Shown here piece by piece: positions 7,903 to 17,251 of a stretch of 64,000 nt of DNA (positions are counted from its first letter, which is position 1; every line of letters begins with the position of its first letter). The DNA comes from Pseudactinotalea sp. HY158 (GTDB lineage: Bacteria; Actinomycetota; Actinomycetes; Actinomycetales; Beutenbergiaceae), in the NCBI RefSeq assembly GCF_009660225.1, contig NZ_CP045920.1, positions 2,678,079 through 2,742,078 on the forward strand. Reading direction: 5' to 3'. The position numbers were made by a program, and so were the translations under genes. A model generated the notes under the pieces. It did not search any database. It had not been told where the DNA came from and saw nothing but the letters and a program-made list of their open reading frames with translations.

Positions 7903-8550
7903 GTGACTGTCCCCACCCCGGCTTTGGAGATCGCCCGCGAGCGTCTTCAGGCGGAGTCGGCCGCGATCGACGCCCTCGCACGGCGTCTCGATGCCTCGTT
8001 CCTCTCCGTCGCGCGGCTGCTGCGCGACTGCCCGGGCAAGGTCGTCATCTCGGGCTCGGGCACCTCGGGCACCATCGCTCGCCGCATGGCCCACATCTTC
8101 TCCGTCTCCGGCACCCCGGCGGTCTACCTCTCCGCCATGGACGCCCTGCACGGGGCCTCGGGTGCCGTCTGTTCGGGGGACGTGGTTCTGCTCATCTCCA
8201 ACGGCGGAGCCTCCGCCGAGGTCGTCGAGTTTGCGACGATCGCCCGCGACCGCGGCGCCCGGGTCGTTGCCCTCACCGCCCACGCCGACTCACCCCTGGC
8301 TCGGCACGCGGACCAGGTGGCACTCGTCGCGGTCGATCCGGCGGCAGATATCGGCGGGGTGATCGCCACGGGCATCACGCTGGCCCAGGCCGCCTGGGGC
8401 GACGCCCTCGCCGAGGTGGTCATGCGCAATCGCGGCTACACGTGGGACCAATTCATGACCACCCACCCTGCCGGCGCCGTCGGGCAGCGCGCGAACCTTC
8501 CCGCAGACCTTCCGTTCCTGCCCATCGACGCCGGCAAGGTCTCACGATGA
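7903..8550 (+). CDS. SIS-domain sugar-phosphate isomerase (KdsD-like, no CBS domains)
   Basis: A 215-residue single SIS domain. ISGSGTSGTIARRMAHIF near residue 48 is the phosphosugar-binding loop, and HGASGAVCSGDVVLLISNGG near residue 85 is the second SIS motif. Both resemble arabinose-5-phosphate isomerase KdsD, but the tandem CBS domains are missing. The likely reaction is aldose/ketose phosphate isomerisation, with arabinose 5-phosphate/ribulose 5-phosphate as a candidate pair. The GTG start follows AAAGGAG. Its stop overlaps the start of the FGGY kinase (ATGA). It is the first gene of the plus-strand operon. Confidence 0.82.
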   Translation: MTVPTPALEIARERLQAESAAIDALARRLDASFLSVARLLRDCPGKVVISGSGTSGTIARRMAHIFSVSGTPAVYLSAMDALHGASGAVCSGDVVLLISNGGASAEVVEFATIARDRGARVVALTAHADSPLARHADQVALVAVDPAADIGGVIATGITLAQAAWGDALAEVVMRNRGYTWDQFMTTHPAGAVGQRANLPADLPFLPIDAGKVSR

Positions 8551-10019
8551 CCGCCGCAGTCATGGGGGTCGACAGTTCCACCCAGTCCTGCACCGTCGAG
8601 CTCCGCGCATTGGAGAGCGGGGTCCTCCTCGCGACTGCAAGCGCCCACCATCCGGCCACCTCACCCCCGGTGAGCGAGCAGCACCCGGACGCATGGTGGG
8701 CGGCGCTCCTGCTCGCCGGCGCCGAGGCCCGCAGTCGTGCGGAATCAGAACATGGCCCCGTGCACATTCTCGGCGTCGCGGTCGGAGCCCAGTGCCATGG
8801 CTTGACGATCACCGGCTCGCAGGATCGCGTCATCCGCCCGGCCAAGCTGTGGAACGACACCACCTCGGGCGGACAGGCGGCCCGGCTCGTGGAACGCTAC
8901 GGCGCCCGGTGGTGGGCGAACGAGATGGGGATCGTGCCCTCGGCAGCGATCACCGTGACGAAGCTGGCCTGGCTCTTCGAGAACGAGCCCGACTCGTTCG
9001 CCGAGATCCGCCGCCTGTTCGTGCCCCATGACTGGCTCACGTTCCGCCTGACGGGGAACCACGTGACCGACCGCTCCGACGCCTCCGGCACCGGCTACTA
9101 CGCGGCGGCGACGAATACGTGGCGTACCGACATGCTCGCCGAGCTCTTCGGCCCCCGGGACTGGGAGGCCATGCTGCCGACCGTGCTCGGACCGGACGAG
9201 GCCGCCGGCCGGGTCACCCCCGAAGCCGCCCGAGCACTCGGGCTCGACGCCTCCGCTCTCGTCGGGCCCGGCGGAGGCGATCAGCACCTCGCGGCCCAGG
9301 GCATCGGGCTCGTCGGCGGCGATGTCGCCTACAGCCTGGGCACCTCCGGGGTCGTCTTCGCCACGACCGGTGAGCCGGTCCACGATCCCTCCGGGGCGAT
9401 CGACGGCGTGGCCAACACCACGGGCGGATATCTGCCGCTCGTGTGCACACTCAACGCAGCGAAGGTGACCGACGCCGCCGCCCGCCTCCTCGGGGTCGGC
9501 CACGCCGAGCTGAGCGACCTCGCACTCGCCGCCCCGATCACGCCCGATCGGCCCGTGCTCGCCGCCTATCTCGACGGCGAACGGTCACCCCGCTTGCCCG
9601 CGGCTCGCGGGATGATGGCCGGTCTGACCTCGGGCATCACGCGTGAGCAGTTCGCACTCGCCGCCTACGAGGGGGTCGTGCTCGGGCTGGCCCGCGGGGA
9701 GCGCCAGATCGCCTCGTTCGGAGTGCCCACCTCCGGGCGTGCACTCGTCATCGGCGGCGGCGCCCGCTCGGCCGCCTACCGCCAGATCGTCGCCGATCTG
9801 ACGGGCCACGACGTTCACACCGTCGATGCCGCCGAGGCGACCGCCCGTGGGGCCGCCGTCCAAGCGAGCGCGATCCTCCACGGACGCACGGTCGCCGAGC
9901 AGACACGGGCATGGCAACCCCGGACCGTCTCGGTCACGCGCCCCCAGGCCGACCGCTCCGATGTCTTCGACCGCTACGTGCAGCTCGCAGACCTCCAAGC
10001 AGACGGCACCACCTACTGA
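8547..10019 (+). CDS. FGGY-family carbohydrate kinase (xylulokinase-like)
   Basis: A 490-residue sugar kinase. MGVDSSTQSCTVEL is the N-terminal ATPase-fold phosphate loop, and AQCHGLTITG plus IRPAKLWNDTTS match the substrate-binding stretch of xylulokinase. GPGGGDQHLAAQGIGLVGG and YSLGTSGVVFA form the second half. VIGGGARSAAYRQIVADLTG near residue 410 is the C-terminal FGGY adenine-binding region. Ketopentoses such as xylulose are the best guess for substrate. The start overlaps the SIS stop, and 62 bases separate it from the dehydrogenase gene. Confidence 0.88.
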   Translation: MTAAVMGVDSSTQSCTVELRALESGVLLATASAHHPATSPPVSEQHPDAWWAALLLAGAEARSRAESEHGPVHILGVAVGAQCHGLTITGSQDRVIRPAKLWNDTTSGGQAARLVERYGARWWANEMGIVPSAAITVTKLAWLFENEPDSFAEIRRLFVPHDWLTFRLTGNHVTDRSDASGTGYYAAATNTWRTDMLAELFGPRDWEAMLPTVLGPDEAAGRVTPEAARALGLDASALVGPGGGDQHLAAQGIGLVGGDVAYSLGTSGVVFATTGEPVHDPSGAIDGVANTTGGYLPLVCTLNAAKVTDAAARLLGVGHAELSDLALAAPITPDRPVLAAYLDGERSPRLPAARGMMAGLTSGITREQFALAAYEGVVLGLARGERQIASFGVPTSGRALVIGGGARSAAYRQIVADLTGHDVHTVDAAEATARGAAVQASAILHGRTVAEQTRAWQPRTVSVTRPQADRSDVFDRYVQLADLQADGTTY

Positions 10020-10081
10020 CCAGCCCTCCCCGGCCCCGGCGCACCGCCACGAGGGGCCTGACCAACCCAAGGAGAAGAACC

Positions 10082-11155
10082 ATGACCGCACTGCCACCGA
10101 TGATGCGCGCCAGTGTCCTCACGGGCGTCGGCTCGATCGCCCTCGAGGAACGCCCCGTGCCGACCCCCGATCCGGATCAGGTCCTCATCCAGGTCGCGAG
10201 CGTCGGAGTCTGCGGCTCGGACGTTCACTACTACGAGCACGGCCGGATCGGCGACTACGTGGTCGACGCCCCGCTCGTCCTCGGCCACGAGCTGAGCGGA
10301 ACCATCGTCGCCGTCGGCTCCGCGGTCGACCCGGCACGGGTGGGCCGGCGGGTCGCCGTCGAGCCACAGCGGGCGTGCCGCACCTGCGACTTCTGCCGCG
10401 CCGGGCAGTACAACCTCTGCCCCGACATGGAGTTTTACGCTACGCCGCCGATCGACGGCGCATTCTGTGAATACGTCACGATTCAGGACGATTTCGCGTT
10501 CGAGGTGCCCGAGCAGATCAGCGATCACGCCGCCGCCCTCATGGAGCCCCTCTCGGTCGGTATCGCCGCCGCACAGAAGTCGGGCCTTTCGGTGGGAGAG
10601 ACCATCCTCATCGCGGGCGCGGGTCCGATCGGCATCCTCACGGCACAGGTGGCTCGCGCGTACGGCGCGGCCGAGGTGATCGTCAGCGATCTCAACCCGC
10701 TTCGCCGCGAACTCGCGCTCTCCTACGGCGCAACGCGGGTGATCGACCCTCTGAGTGAATCCACCGAGGATCTCGGTGCCCACGTCTTCGTCGACGCGTC
10801 CGGCGCGGTGCCCGCGATCCTCAGCGGCATCAAGTCGGTACGCGCCGGCGGGCAGGTCATCCTCGTCGGTTCCGTGGACGAGTTTCCGCTCTCGGTCGCG
10901 GACATCGCGATGCGCGAGGTCAACGTCACCGGCACGTTCCGCTACACGAACACCTGGCCGATCGCCCGCGCGCTGCTCGAGAGCGGCGCCGTCGAAGTCG
11001 ACTCACTCGTCACGCATGTGTACGGCCTGGAGCAGGTCGAGGACGCGCTCCGCGCCGACGACACCCCGGACTCCCTCAAGCGAATCGTGCTACCGGGCGT
11101 GGCCCGCGTCGAAGACCCGAGCGAGGCCGCGGAACGGACCCGGAAGGAGCAGTGA
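10082..11155 (+). CDS. zinc-dependent medium-chain (polyol) dehydrogenase
   Basis: A 357-residue alcohol dehydrogenase of the sorbitol/xylitol dehydrogenase type. The catalytic zinc site is CGSDVHYYEHGRIGDYVV with LGHE. The structural zinc loop has four Cys in ACRTCDFCRAGQYNLCPDM. MEPLSVGIAAAQKSGLSVGE precedes the NAD-binding GAGPIGILTAQVARAYGA. It probably oxidises a sugar alcohol to the ketose that the upstream FGGY kinase phosphorylates. The start at 10082 follows AAGGAG. The stop overlaps the ABC ATPase start (TGATG). Confidence 0.9.
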   Translation: MTALPPMMRASVLTGVGSIALEERPVPTPDPDQVLIQVASVGVCGSDVHYYEHGRIGDYVVDAPLVLGHELSGTIVAVGSAVDPARVGRRVAVEPQRACRTCDFCRAGQYNLCPDMEFYATPPIDGAFCEYVTIQDDFAFEVPEQISDHAAALMEPLSVGIAAAQKSGLSVGETILIAGAGPIGILTAQVARAYGAAEVIVSDLNPLRRELALSYGATRVIDPLSESTEDLGAHVFVDASGAVPAILSGIKSVRAGGQVILVGSVDEFPLSVADIAMREVNVTGTFRYTNTWPIARALLESGAVEVDSLVTHVYGLEQVEDALRADDTPDSLKRIVLPGVARVEDPSEAAERTRKEQ

Positions 11156-12660
11156 TGGACGCCCCCATTCCACGGCTGTCGCTTCAGGGAATCAGCAAGA
11201 CCTTCCCCGGCGTCAAGGCCCTCGACGACGTCTCCTTCGACGTACGCCCGGGCACGGTGCACGCGCTCTGCGGTGAGAACGGCGCGGGGAAGTCGACCCT
11301 CATGAAGTGCATCAACGGCCTGTACTCCCCGGACGCCGGCCGCATCCACGTGAATGGGGAGCCGTCGAAGATCCGCAACCCGATCGAGGCACGCGACCAC
11401 GGCATCGCGATGATCGCCCAGGAACTGAACTACGTGCCCGACATGACGATCGCGGAGAGCTTCTTCATGGGCCGCCTGCCCACGAAGCTCGGCCGCATCG
11501 ACTGGCGCTTCATCCGCAAGGAGGCCGCACGGATCCTCACGCAGGAGGGCCTGCGCTACTCGGTACGCCGCAAACTCGGCACCCTCACCGTCTCCGAGAT
11601 TCAGATGCTCGAGATTCTGCGGTCGGTCTACCACAGCGCCGACGTGCTCATCATGGACGAGCCCACCTCCGCGATCGCGCACAAGGAGGTCGAGTCGCTC
11701 TTCGCCAAGATCCGCGCGCTGCGCGAGTCCGGCAAGTCGATCATCTACATCTCCCACAAGATGGACGAGGTCTTCACCCTCGCCGACGACATCACCGTGC
11801 TGCGGGACGGCGCCGTCGTGAGCAGCCAGAGCGCCGAGGCGATCACCTCCGCGCAGGTCATCGCCCAAATGGTCGGCCGTGACCTGAACCATCAGGCCTA
11901 CCCGAAGGAGCGCATCGAGATCGGTGAGACGGTCTTCCGGGCCACCGGACTCTCCCGAGCCGAGCAGTTCGAGGACATCTCGCTCGAGATCGGCAAGGGT
12001 GAAATCGTCGGCCTCGCGGGCCTCATCGGCGCCGGCCGTTCGGAGGTCGTCCAGTCGGTCTTCGGACTCGACCACCTCGACGCCGGCGAGATCGAGATCG
12101 AGGGCAAGCCGGTCACACTCTCGAATCCCCGCCGCGCCATCGCCGCCGGAGTGGCGATGCTCTCCGAGGATCGCCGTCTCACGGGGATCATTCCCAAGCT
12201 GTCCATCCGGCGGAACGCAACCCTCGCCAGCCTGCGGAAGGTCATCCACCGCGGCCGCACCCACGGACTCAAGGAACGCAAGCTCGTGGCAACCTACTTC
12301 GACCGCATGAAGGTGAAGGCCCCGAGCCAGGACACGCTGATCGAGAACCTCAGCGGCGGCAATCAGCAGAAGGTGCTCCTCGCCCGGTGGCTCATCGCCG
12401 ATCCCAAGGTGATGCTGCTCGATGAGCCGACCCGAGGGATCGACGTCGGCGCCAAGTACGAGATCTACGGACTCATGTCCCAGCTTGCCAAGCAGGGGCG
12501 CGGGATCCTCATGATCTCCTCCGAACTGCCCGAACTCATCGGGATGTGCGATCGAATCTATGTCATGTCCGCGGGCCGAATCACCGCCGAACTCACGCCC
12601 GACCAATTCTCTCAGGAGACGATCTTGAAATACGCAATGGACGAAGCCGAGGTGGCCTGA
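11155..12660 (+). CDS. sugar ABC importer ATPase, two cassettes (RbsA/XylG type)
   Basis: A 501-residue double ATPase. The first cassette has Walker A GENGAGKST near residue 41, an unusual signature region LTVSEIQMLEI, and Walker B VLIMDEPTSAI. The second has the degenerate P-loop GLIGAGRSE, signature LSGGNQQKVLLARWL and VMLLDEPTRGIDVG. This asymmetry is typical of CUT2 monosaccharide importers. An in-frame GTG one codon upstream is an alternative start. It is coupled to the dehydrogenase gene and followed after 2 bases by the permease. Confidence 0.93.
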   Translation: MDAPIPRLSLQGISKTFPGVKALDDVSFDVRPGTVHALCGENGAGKSTLMKCINGLYSPDAGRIHVNGEPSKIRNPIEARDHGIAMIAQELNYVPDMTIAESFFMGRLPTKLGRIDWRFIRKEAARILTQEGLRYSVRRKLGTLTVSEIQMLEILRSVYHSADVLIMDEPTSAIAHKEVESLFAKIRALRESGKSIIYISHKMDEVFTLADDITVLRDGAVVSSQSAEAITSAQVIAQMVGRDLNHQAYPKERIEIGETVFRATGLSRAEQFEDISLEIGKGEIVGLAGLIGAGRSEVVQSVFGLDHLDAGEIEIEGKPVTLSNPRRAIAAGVAMLSEDRRLTGIIPKLSIRRNATLASLRKVIHRGRTHGLKERKLVATYFDRMKVKAPSQDTLIENLSGGNQQKVLLARWLIADPKVMLLDEPTRGIDVGAKYEIYGLMSQLAKQGRGILMISSELPELIGMCDRIYVMSAGRITAELTPDQFSQETILKYAMDEAEVA

Positions 12661-12662
12661 CC

Positions 12663-13721
12663 ATGCTCGACAAACTGAAGGGCCTCGACAAGGGGCAATA
12701 CTCGATATTCCTCATTCTCGCCGTCGTGATCCTCATCGCGAGTTTCCTCTCCGAGAATTTCATGAGCCCGAACAACATCACCAACATCCTGCGCCAGGTC
12801 GCGGTGATCACCATCCTCGCCTACGGCGCGATGACGCTGATCATCAGCGGGATGATCGACCTCTCGGCCGGCTCGGTCATGGCATTCGCCGGAGTGGTCT
12901 CGGTCATCGTGTACAAGGACACCGAGAGCATGCTGTGGGCGATACTCGCAGGAATCGTCATCGGCGTCATCTGCAACCTGGTCAACGCCCTCCTGGTGGC
13001 GACGTTCCGCACGCCCGCGTTCATCGTGACCCTGGGAATGATGATGATGGCCCGCGGGGCCGTGCTGGAGATCACCCAGGGGCAGAATGTGCTCCAGCTC
13101 GGCGACTTCGTCAAGCTCGGTCAGGGCTCGGTCGGCTGGATGCCGCTGCCCACCCTCTTCCTCATCATCATCACCGTCGTGATCTGGTATCTCATGTCGC
13201 AGACCCGGTACGGGCGTGGCCTGTACGCCGTCGGCGGGAATGAGGAGGCGGCTCGAGCCGCCGGGATCCCCGTGACACGGGTGAAGTACCAGGCATTCAT
13301 CGTCAACGGGGTCCTCGTCGGAATCGCCGGCGTCATCTTCATGGCCAGGGTCAACGCAGGCCTGCCGAATGCCGGGGTCGGCTACGAACTCCAGGCGATC
13401 ACTGCCCCGATCATCGGTGGCACGAGTTTCTCCGGTGGCGTCGGCACGACCGCGGGCACCCTCGCCGGCGCACTCATCGTCGGTGTGCTCGGCAACATCA
13501 TGAACCTCACCGGCGTCGGTTCCTACATCCAGCAGATCGTCATGGGACTGATCATCGCGGTCGCAGTGACCTACGACGTCTGGAGCAAGCGCGGCAAGCG
13601 CAAGACCGTGATCCTCAAGTCCACGGACGACGGTCCGCACGGTGGCACCACACGATCGCCGGACGGCGACACCGGTGCGCCACCCGGCAATCAATTGTCA
13701 CAAGCAACAACCCCTCGATAG
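12663..13721 (+). CDS. sugar ABC importer permease (RbsC type)
   Basis: A 352-residue multi-pass permease of CUT2 importers. Eight to ten hydrophobic helices are visible between residues 18 and 320. AYGAMTLIISGMIDLSAGSV near residue 55 is the family signature, and YAVGGNEEAARAAGIPV near residue 190 is the cytoplasmic EAA-like loop. The hydrophilic tail after residue 320 is longer than usual. It lies between the ATPase and binding-protein genes and should form the channel dimer. Confidence 0.92.
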   Translation: MLDKLKGLDKGQYSIFLILAVVILIASFLSENFMSPNNITNILRQVAVITILAYGAMTLIISGMIDLSAGSVMAFAGVVSVIVYKDTESMLWAILAGIVIGVICNLVNALLVATFRTPAFIVTLGMMMMARGAVLEITQGQNVLQLGDFVKLGQGSVGWMPLPTLFLIIITVVIWYLMSQTRYGRGLYAVGGNEEAARAAGIPVTRVKYQAFIVNGVLVGIAGVIFMARVNAGLPNAGVGYELQAITAPIIGGTSFSGGVGTTAGTLAGALIVGVLGNIMNLTGVGSYIQQIVMGLIIAVAVTYDVWSKRGKRKTVILKSTDDGPHGGTTRSPDGDTGAPPGNQLSQATTPR

Positions 13722-13745
13722 CCCTTCACCATCAGGAGACACCCT

Positions 13746-14726
13746 ATGAAACTCTTCAACCGAAAGATCGCAACGGTGAGCATTGCCGCCGCGGCCGCCC
13801 TCTCGATGGTCGCCTGCTCCTCGAGCGGTGGCGACGCCGAGGGCGACGACGGCTACCGCGTGGCATACATCGCCCGCGCCCAGGTCGACTCATTCGCCGC
13901 CTGGCTTGCGAACGAGATCAAGGCCGAGGCCGAGAACTACCCCGACATCACCGTGGAGGTGTTCGACGGTCAGGCCGATGACGAGATCGAGAACACGATG
14001 ATCGAGAACGCGATTGCGAACAATTTCGACGCGATCATCATTCAGGCGAATAACGGTGAGGCGCAGCGCCCATACATCGAGCAGTCCGTGGCCGCGGGTA
14101 TCGTCACGATCACCACGAACCCTCGCGTCGAGGGCATCGAGGGAGCGTCGTCGGTCGACGCGAGCCCGTTCGACCAGGGTGCCGTCGTCGCCCAATACGC
14201 GCTCGACCAGGTGCCTGAGGATGCCAAGGTCGTCGTTCTCAATGGGCCGGGGGGCAACTTCCACTCGACCGAGCGTCGTAAGGCCTGGCAGGAGGAGTTC
14301 TTCGACAAGCGCCCGGACGTGGAGATCGTGGCCGAGGACATCGCCAACTGGAACAAGGACGAGGCCCTGCGACTCATGGAGGACTGGGTACTCGCCCACC
14401 CCGAGATCGACGCGATCATCTCGATGAACGACAACATGGCCGCCGGCGCCCTCGAAGCAGTCAAGAACAAGCCCAACTTCGACGGAATCCTCGCCTACGG
14501 CGTGGACGGCACGCCTGAGGCCACTCTGCTGATCGAGAAGGGGCTCATGACGGCCAGCACCCTGCAGAACGCGGAGGAACTCGCCGAGCTCAACCTCAAG
14601 ACCGTGCACGACCTCCTCACCGGAGTCGAGGACGAGGTCCACGTGGACATCGGCAACCCGCTCATCACCTCCGAGAACGTCGAGGAGTACCTCGAGCTCT
14701 ACAAGTCCGCAGGCCTGATCGACTGA
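13746..14726 (+). CDS. sugar ABC importer substrate-binding lipoprotein
   Basis: A 326-residue periplasmic-binding-protein-type lipoprotein. The signal peptide ends with the lipobox MVAC near residue 23, followed by an acidic linker. YRVAYIARAQVDSFAAWLANEI begins the first lobe, and FDAIIIQANNGEA and GVDGTPEATLLIEKGLMTAS are typical RbsB-family segments. It delivers the sugar to the preceding ATPase/permease pair; ligand specificity cannot be read. AGGAGA lies just before the ATG. A very strong hairpin follows the stop. Confidence 0.92.
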   Translation: MKLFNRKIATVSIAAAAALSMVACSSSGGDAEGDDGYRVAYIARAQVDSFAAWLANEIKAEAENYPDITVEVFDGQADDEIENTMIENAIANNFDAIIIQANNGEAQRPYIEQSVAAGIVTITTNPRVEGIEGASSVDASPFDQGAVVAQYALDQVPEDAKVVVLNGPGGNFHSTERRKAWQEEFFDKRPDVEIVAEDIANWNKDEALRLMEDWVLAHPEIDAIISMNDNMAAGALEAVKNKPNFDGILAYGVDGTPEATLLIEKGLMTASTLQNAEELAELNLKTVHDLLTGVEDEVHVDIGNPLITSENVEEYLELYKSAGLID

Positions 14727-14731
14727 CCCTC

Positions 14732-14778
14732 CCCCGGTGGGCAGGAGTCCGGGACCGCCGGACTCCTGCCCACCGGGG
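14732..14778. terminator. perfect 21-bp hairpin after the binding-protein gene
   Basis: Bases 14732-14752 pair perfectly with 14758-14778 across a 5-base loop. No long T-tract follows. It probably ends or attenuates the ABC operon before the SDR gene. Confidence 0.75.
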
Positions 14779-14822
14779 CTGCAGCACCGTTCACCCCATT
14801 CCCCACGAAAGTTGGAACACAC

Positions 14823-15590
14823 GTGTCCGTTCTCGACAGCTTCGACCTCACTGATCGCGTCGCCCTCGTCACGGGCGCCACCCGCGGCCTCGGCCGACAG
14901 TTCGCCCATTCTCTTGCCGAAGCCGGCGCCGACATCGTCGTACACGGACGTGACGAGGCCGCCGCGGCCGAGGTCGGTGCCTCCATCGAGGAACTCGGCA
15001 GGAAGGCCTACATCGTCACCGGTGATCTGACCCGGGCCGGCAGCGTCGAGACGATCATCGCCGAGGCGATCGCCCGGGCCGGTCGGATCGACGTGCTGGT
15101 CAATAACGCCGGTGCCTGCATCCATCGCCCCGCCCTCGAGGTGAGCCCGGACGAGTGGTCACACGTGATCGACACGAACCTCACGGCACTGTGGCACGTC
15201 TCCCAGACGGTCGGCCGTCACATGACCGAGCGCGGATCGGGCACGATCGTCAACGTGGGTTCGATCTCGGGGATGATCGTCAACCGCCCGCAGATGCAGC
15301 CGGCGTACAACGCATCCAAGGCGGCCGTGCATCAGTTGACCAAGTCGCTCGCCGCCGAGTGGGCGCCGCTCGGGGTTCGGGTCAACGCCCTCGCCCCGGG
15401 CTATATCAAGACGGATATGTCGCCCGTGGACGAGCCCCGATTCCGTCGCTATTGGATCGAGGACGCCCCGCAGCAGCGATACGCCACACCCGACGAACTC
15501 GGCCCGGCGATGGTGTTCCTCGCCTCGGACGCCTCGAGCTTCATGTCGGGCACGGTGCTCGTGGTCGATGGCGGCTACACGCTGTACTGA
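14823..15590 (+). CDS. short-chain dehydrogenase/reductase
   Basis: A 255-residue classical SDR. The cofactor loop is TGATRGLGR near residue 19, NNAGA appears near residue 95, and the catalytic Ser is in VGSISG with Tyr-Lys in YNASK near residue 160. The C-terminal half has the usual PGYIKTDM and MSGTVLVVDGGY. The closest general resemblance is gluconate 5-dehydrogenase or ketose reductases. Its position suggests oxidation or reduction of a sugar intermediate. The start is GTG. It lies between two strong hairpins, so it may have its own transcript. Confidence 0.88.
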   Translation: MSVLDSFDLTDRVALVTGATRGLGRQFAHSLAEAGADIVVHGRDEAAAAEVGASIEELGRKAYIVTGDLTRAGSVETIIAEAIARAGRIDVLVNNAGACIHRPALEVSPDEWSHVIDTNLTALWHVSQTVGRHMTERGSGTIVNVGSISGMIVNRPQMQPAYNASKAAVHQLTKSLAAEWAPLGVRVNALAPGYIKTDMSPVDEPRFRRYWIEDAPQQRYATPDELGPAMVFLASDASSFMSGTVLVVDGGYTLY

Positions 15591-15606
15591 CCGGCACCAC
15601 GAGCCT

Positions 15607-15653
15607 CAGTGGGGAGGATCGACCACGCCCCCGGTGGTCGATCCTTCCCACTG
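15607..15653. terminator. 20-bp hairpin after the SDR gene
   Basis: Bases 15607-15626 pair with 15634-15653 with one G-U pair and a 7-base loop. It sits 16 bases after the SDR stop codon. Confidence 0.75.
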
Positions 15654-15754
15654 GGCCGCGTCCCCGCCGGGCGGGCGACCCGCGCGGAATGGGGATAATG
15701 GCCCGGGAGGCCGACCACGTGGTCGGCCGGACGACTGATCGGATGGATTCTCGG

Positions 15755-16417
15755 ATGCTCTACCTGGACTCGGCCGATACCGCCGAACTCGCCGACCTGC
15801 TCGGCACGGGCCTGTTCGCCGGCGTGACCACGAACCCCACGATCCTCGACCGGGCGGGCCGCTCGGTGGCCGACCTGCCGGAGCTGTACGCGCTCACGAG
15901 GGAGCACGGCGGCACGTTCTTCGCGCAGGCCACGGGGGCCGATGCGGATGAGTTGCGCACCGCTTCCGTTGCAATCCTGGAGATCTCCGGCGACATCGTG
16001 GTCAAGCTCCCGGCCACGCAGCCGGGCCTGACCGTGGCGGCGGAGCTGACCGCCGCCGGTACCCGGGTGCTCGTGACCGCCGTGTACCACCCGAGCCAGC
16101 AGCTCCTCGCGGCCGCGGCCGGCGCGCAGTTCATCGCCCCCTACGTGGGCCGCTCCACCGACGCCGGATTCGACGGCATCGAGCTCGTGCGCGAGATGGC
16201 CGCCCTGAGCGGTCCCGGATTCCCGCGCATCCTCGCGGCGAGCCTGCGCGGCATCGAGGTGGTCTCCCACGTCGCTCAGGCCGGCGCGCACGACCTGACG
16301 ATGAGCACGGCCGTGGCCCGCACGCTGTTCTCACACGAGCTGACCGGCCGCGCCGTGGCCGAGTTCGAGGACGTCGCCGCCTCGTCGCTCGCCCGGCACG
16401 AGGCCGCCTCCTCGTGA
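15755..16417 (+). CDS. transaldolase-like fructose-6-phosphate aldolase
   Basis: A 220-residue aldolase, the length of E. coli FSA. MLYLDSADTAELADLL is the family N-terminus and GVTTNPTIL the first conserved loop. The Schiff-base Lys is in IVVKLPATQPGL near residue 85, and VTAVYHPSQQLLAAAAGAQFIAPYVGR follows as two adjacent strands. It would exchange or cleave dihydroxyacetone-type units, linking the island to central metabolism. An ATG at 15743 would add four residues. Its stop overlaps the GTG of the following kinase gene. Confidence 0.85.
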   Translation: MLYLDSADTAELADLLGTGLFAGVTTNPTILDRAGRSVADLPELYALTREHGGTFFAQATGADADELRTASVAILEISGDIVVKLPATQPGLTVAAELTAAGTRVLVTAVYHPSQQLLAAAAGAQFIAPYVGRSTDAGFDGIELVREMAALSGPGFPRILAASLRGIEVVSHVAQAGAHDLTMSTAVARTLFSHELTGRAVAEFEDVAASSLARHEAASS

Positions 16418-17085
16418 CCGAGACCACCGCCCGGGCGGGCGGGTCGCTCGAGCCGGCGAGGCTGTCGGGAATGGCGGCGGTCCATCGCCGCATCGAGGAG
16501 CTGCTCTCCCTGCCGCGGCGCCCGGTCGTGCTCGGCATCGTCGGCGCGCCCGGAAGCGGGAAGACGACGCTCGCGGACCATCTCCTGGAGCGCCTCGGTT
16601 CGCGGGCGGCCCTGTTGAGCATGGACGGATTCCATCTCTCCAACGCCGAGCTCGCCCGGCTCGGCCGCCGAGACCGCAAGGGCGCCCCGGACACCTTCGA
16701 CGCGGCCGGTTACGCCCACGCCCTCGGGCGCATCCACGCCGGCGAGAGCATCTTCGCCCCCACCTTCGACCGGCGGCTCGACGAAGGCGTCGCCGCCGGC
16801 ACGTGGATCAGCGCCGAGGCCGAGATCGTGCTCACCGAGGGCAACTACCTGCTTCTGGACGACACCCCCTGGGCCGACGTGTTCGCCCACCTCGACGAGG
16901 CCTGGTTCGTGGGCGTGGACGACGGCCTGCGGCGCAAGCGCCTGGTCGCGCGCCACATGCGCTTCGGGATGACCGAGGCCCAGGCACGCGCCTGGACCCT
17001 CGACGTGGACGAGCCCAATGCCCGGCGCGTGACCGCCTCCCGGTCGAGGGCGCACCGCATCGTCGAGGTCGACGACCTGCCGTAG
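16414..17085 (+). CDS. P-loop nucleoside/carbohydrate kinase (uridine-kinase-like)
   Basis: A 223-residue P-loop kinase. Walker A is GAPGSGKTTLADHLLERL near residue 43, MDGFHLSNAEL is the DGFH substrate motif near residue 70, and TEGNYLLLDD is the Walker B-like strand near residue 143. This is the plan of the phosphoribulokinase/uridine kinase group, including FrcK-like fructose transport kinases. The substrate is unknown. The GTG start overlaps the aldolase stop by four bases, so it is translationally coupled and likely serves the same catabolic route. Confidence 0.8.
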   Translation: MTETTARAGGSLEPARLSGMAAVHRRIEELLSLPRRPVVLGIVGAPGSGKTTLADHLLERLGSRAALLSMDGFHLSNAELARLGRRDRKGAPDTFDAAGYAHALGRIHAGESIFAPTFDRRLDEGVAAGTWISAEAEIVLTEGNYLLLDDTPWADVFAHLDEAWFVGVDDGLRRKRLVARHMRFGMTEAQARAWTLDVDEPNARRVTASRSRAHRIVEVDDLP

Positions 17086-17251
17086 CCGGTCCCGCCCCGG
17101 GTGGCCTCGACCCGCCCACACGGGATCGAGAGCACCCACCTCCCCCGGCGCCCCGCTCCCCCGGCGCCCCTGCGCGGGCGCCCAGACCCGCCTCCTCCGC
17201 CGGCGCCCCGGTGCCGTGGCACGCCACCCCCTGGCACACTCATCACTTCTA

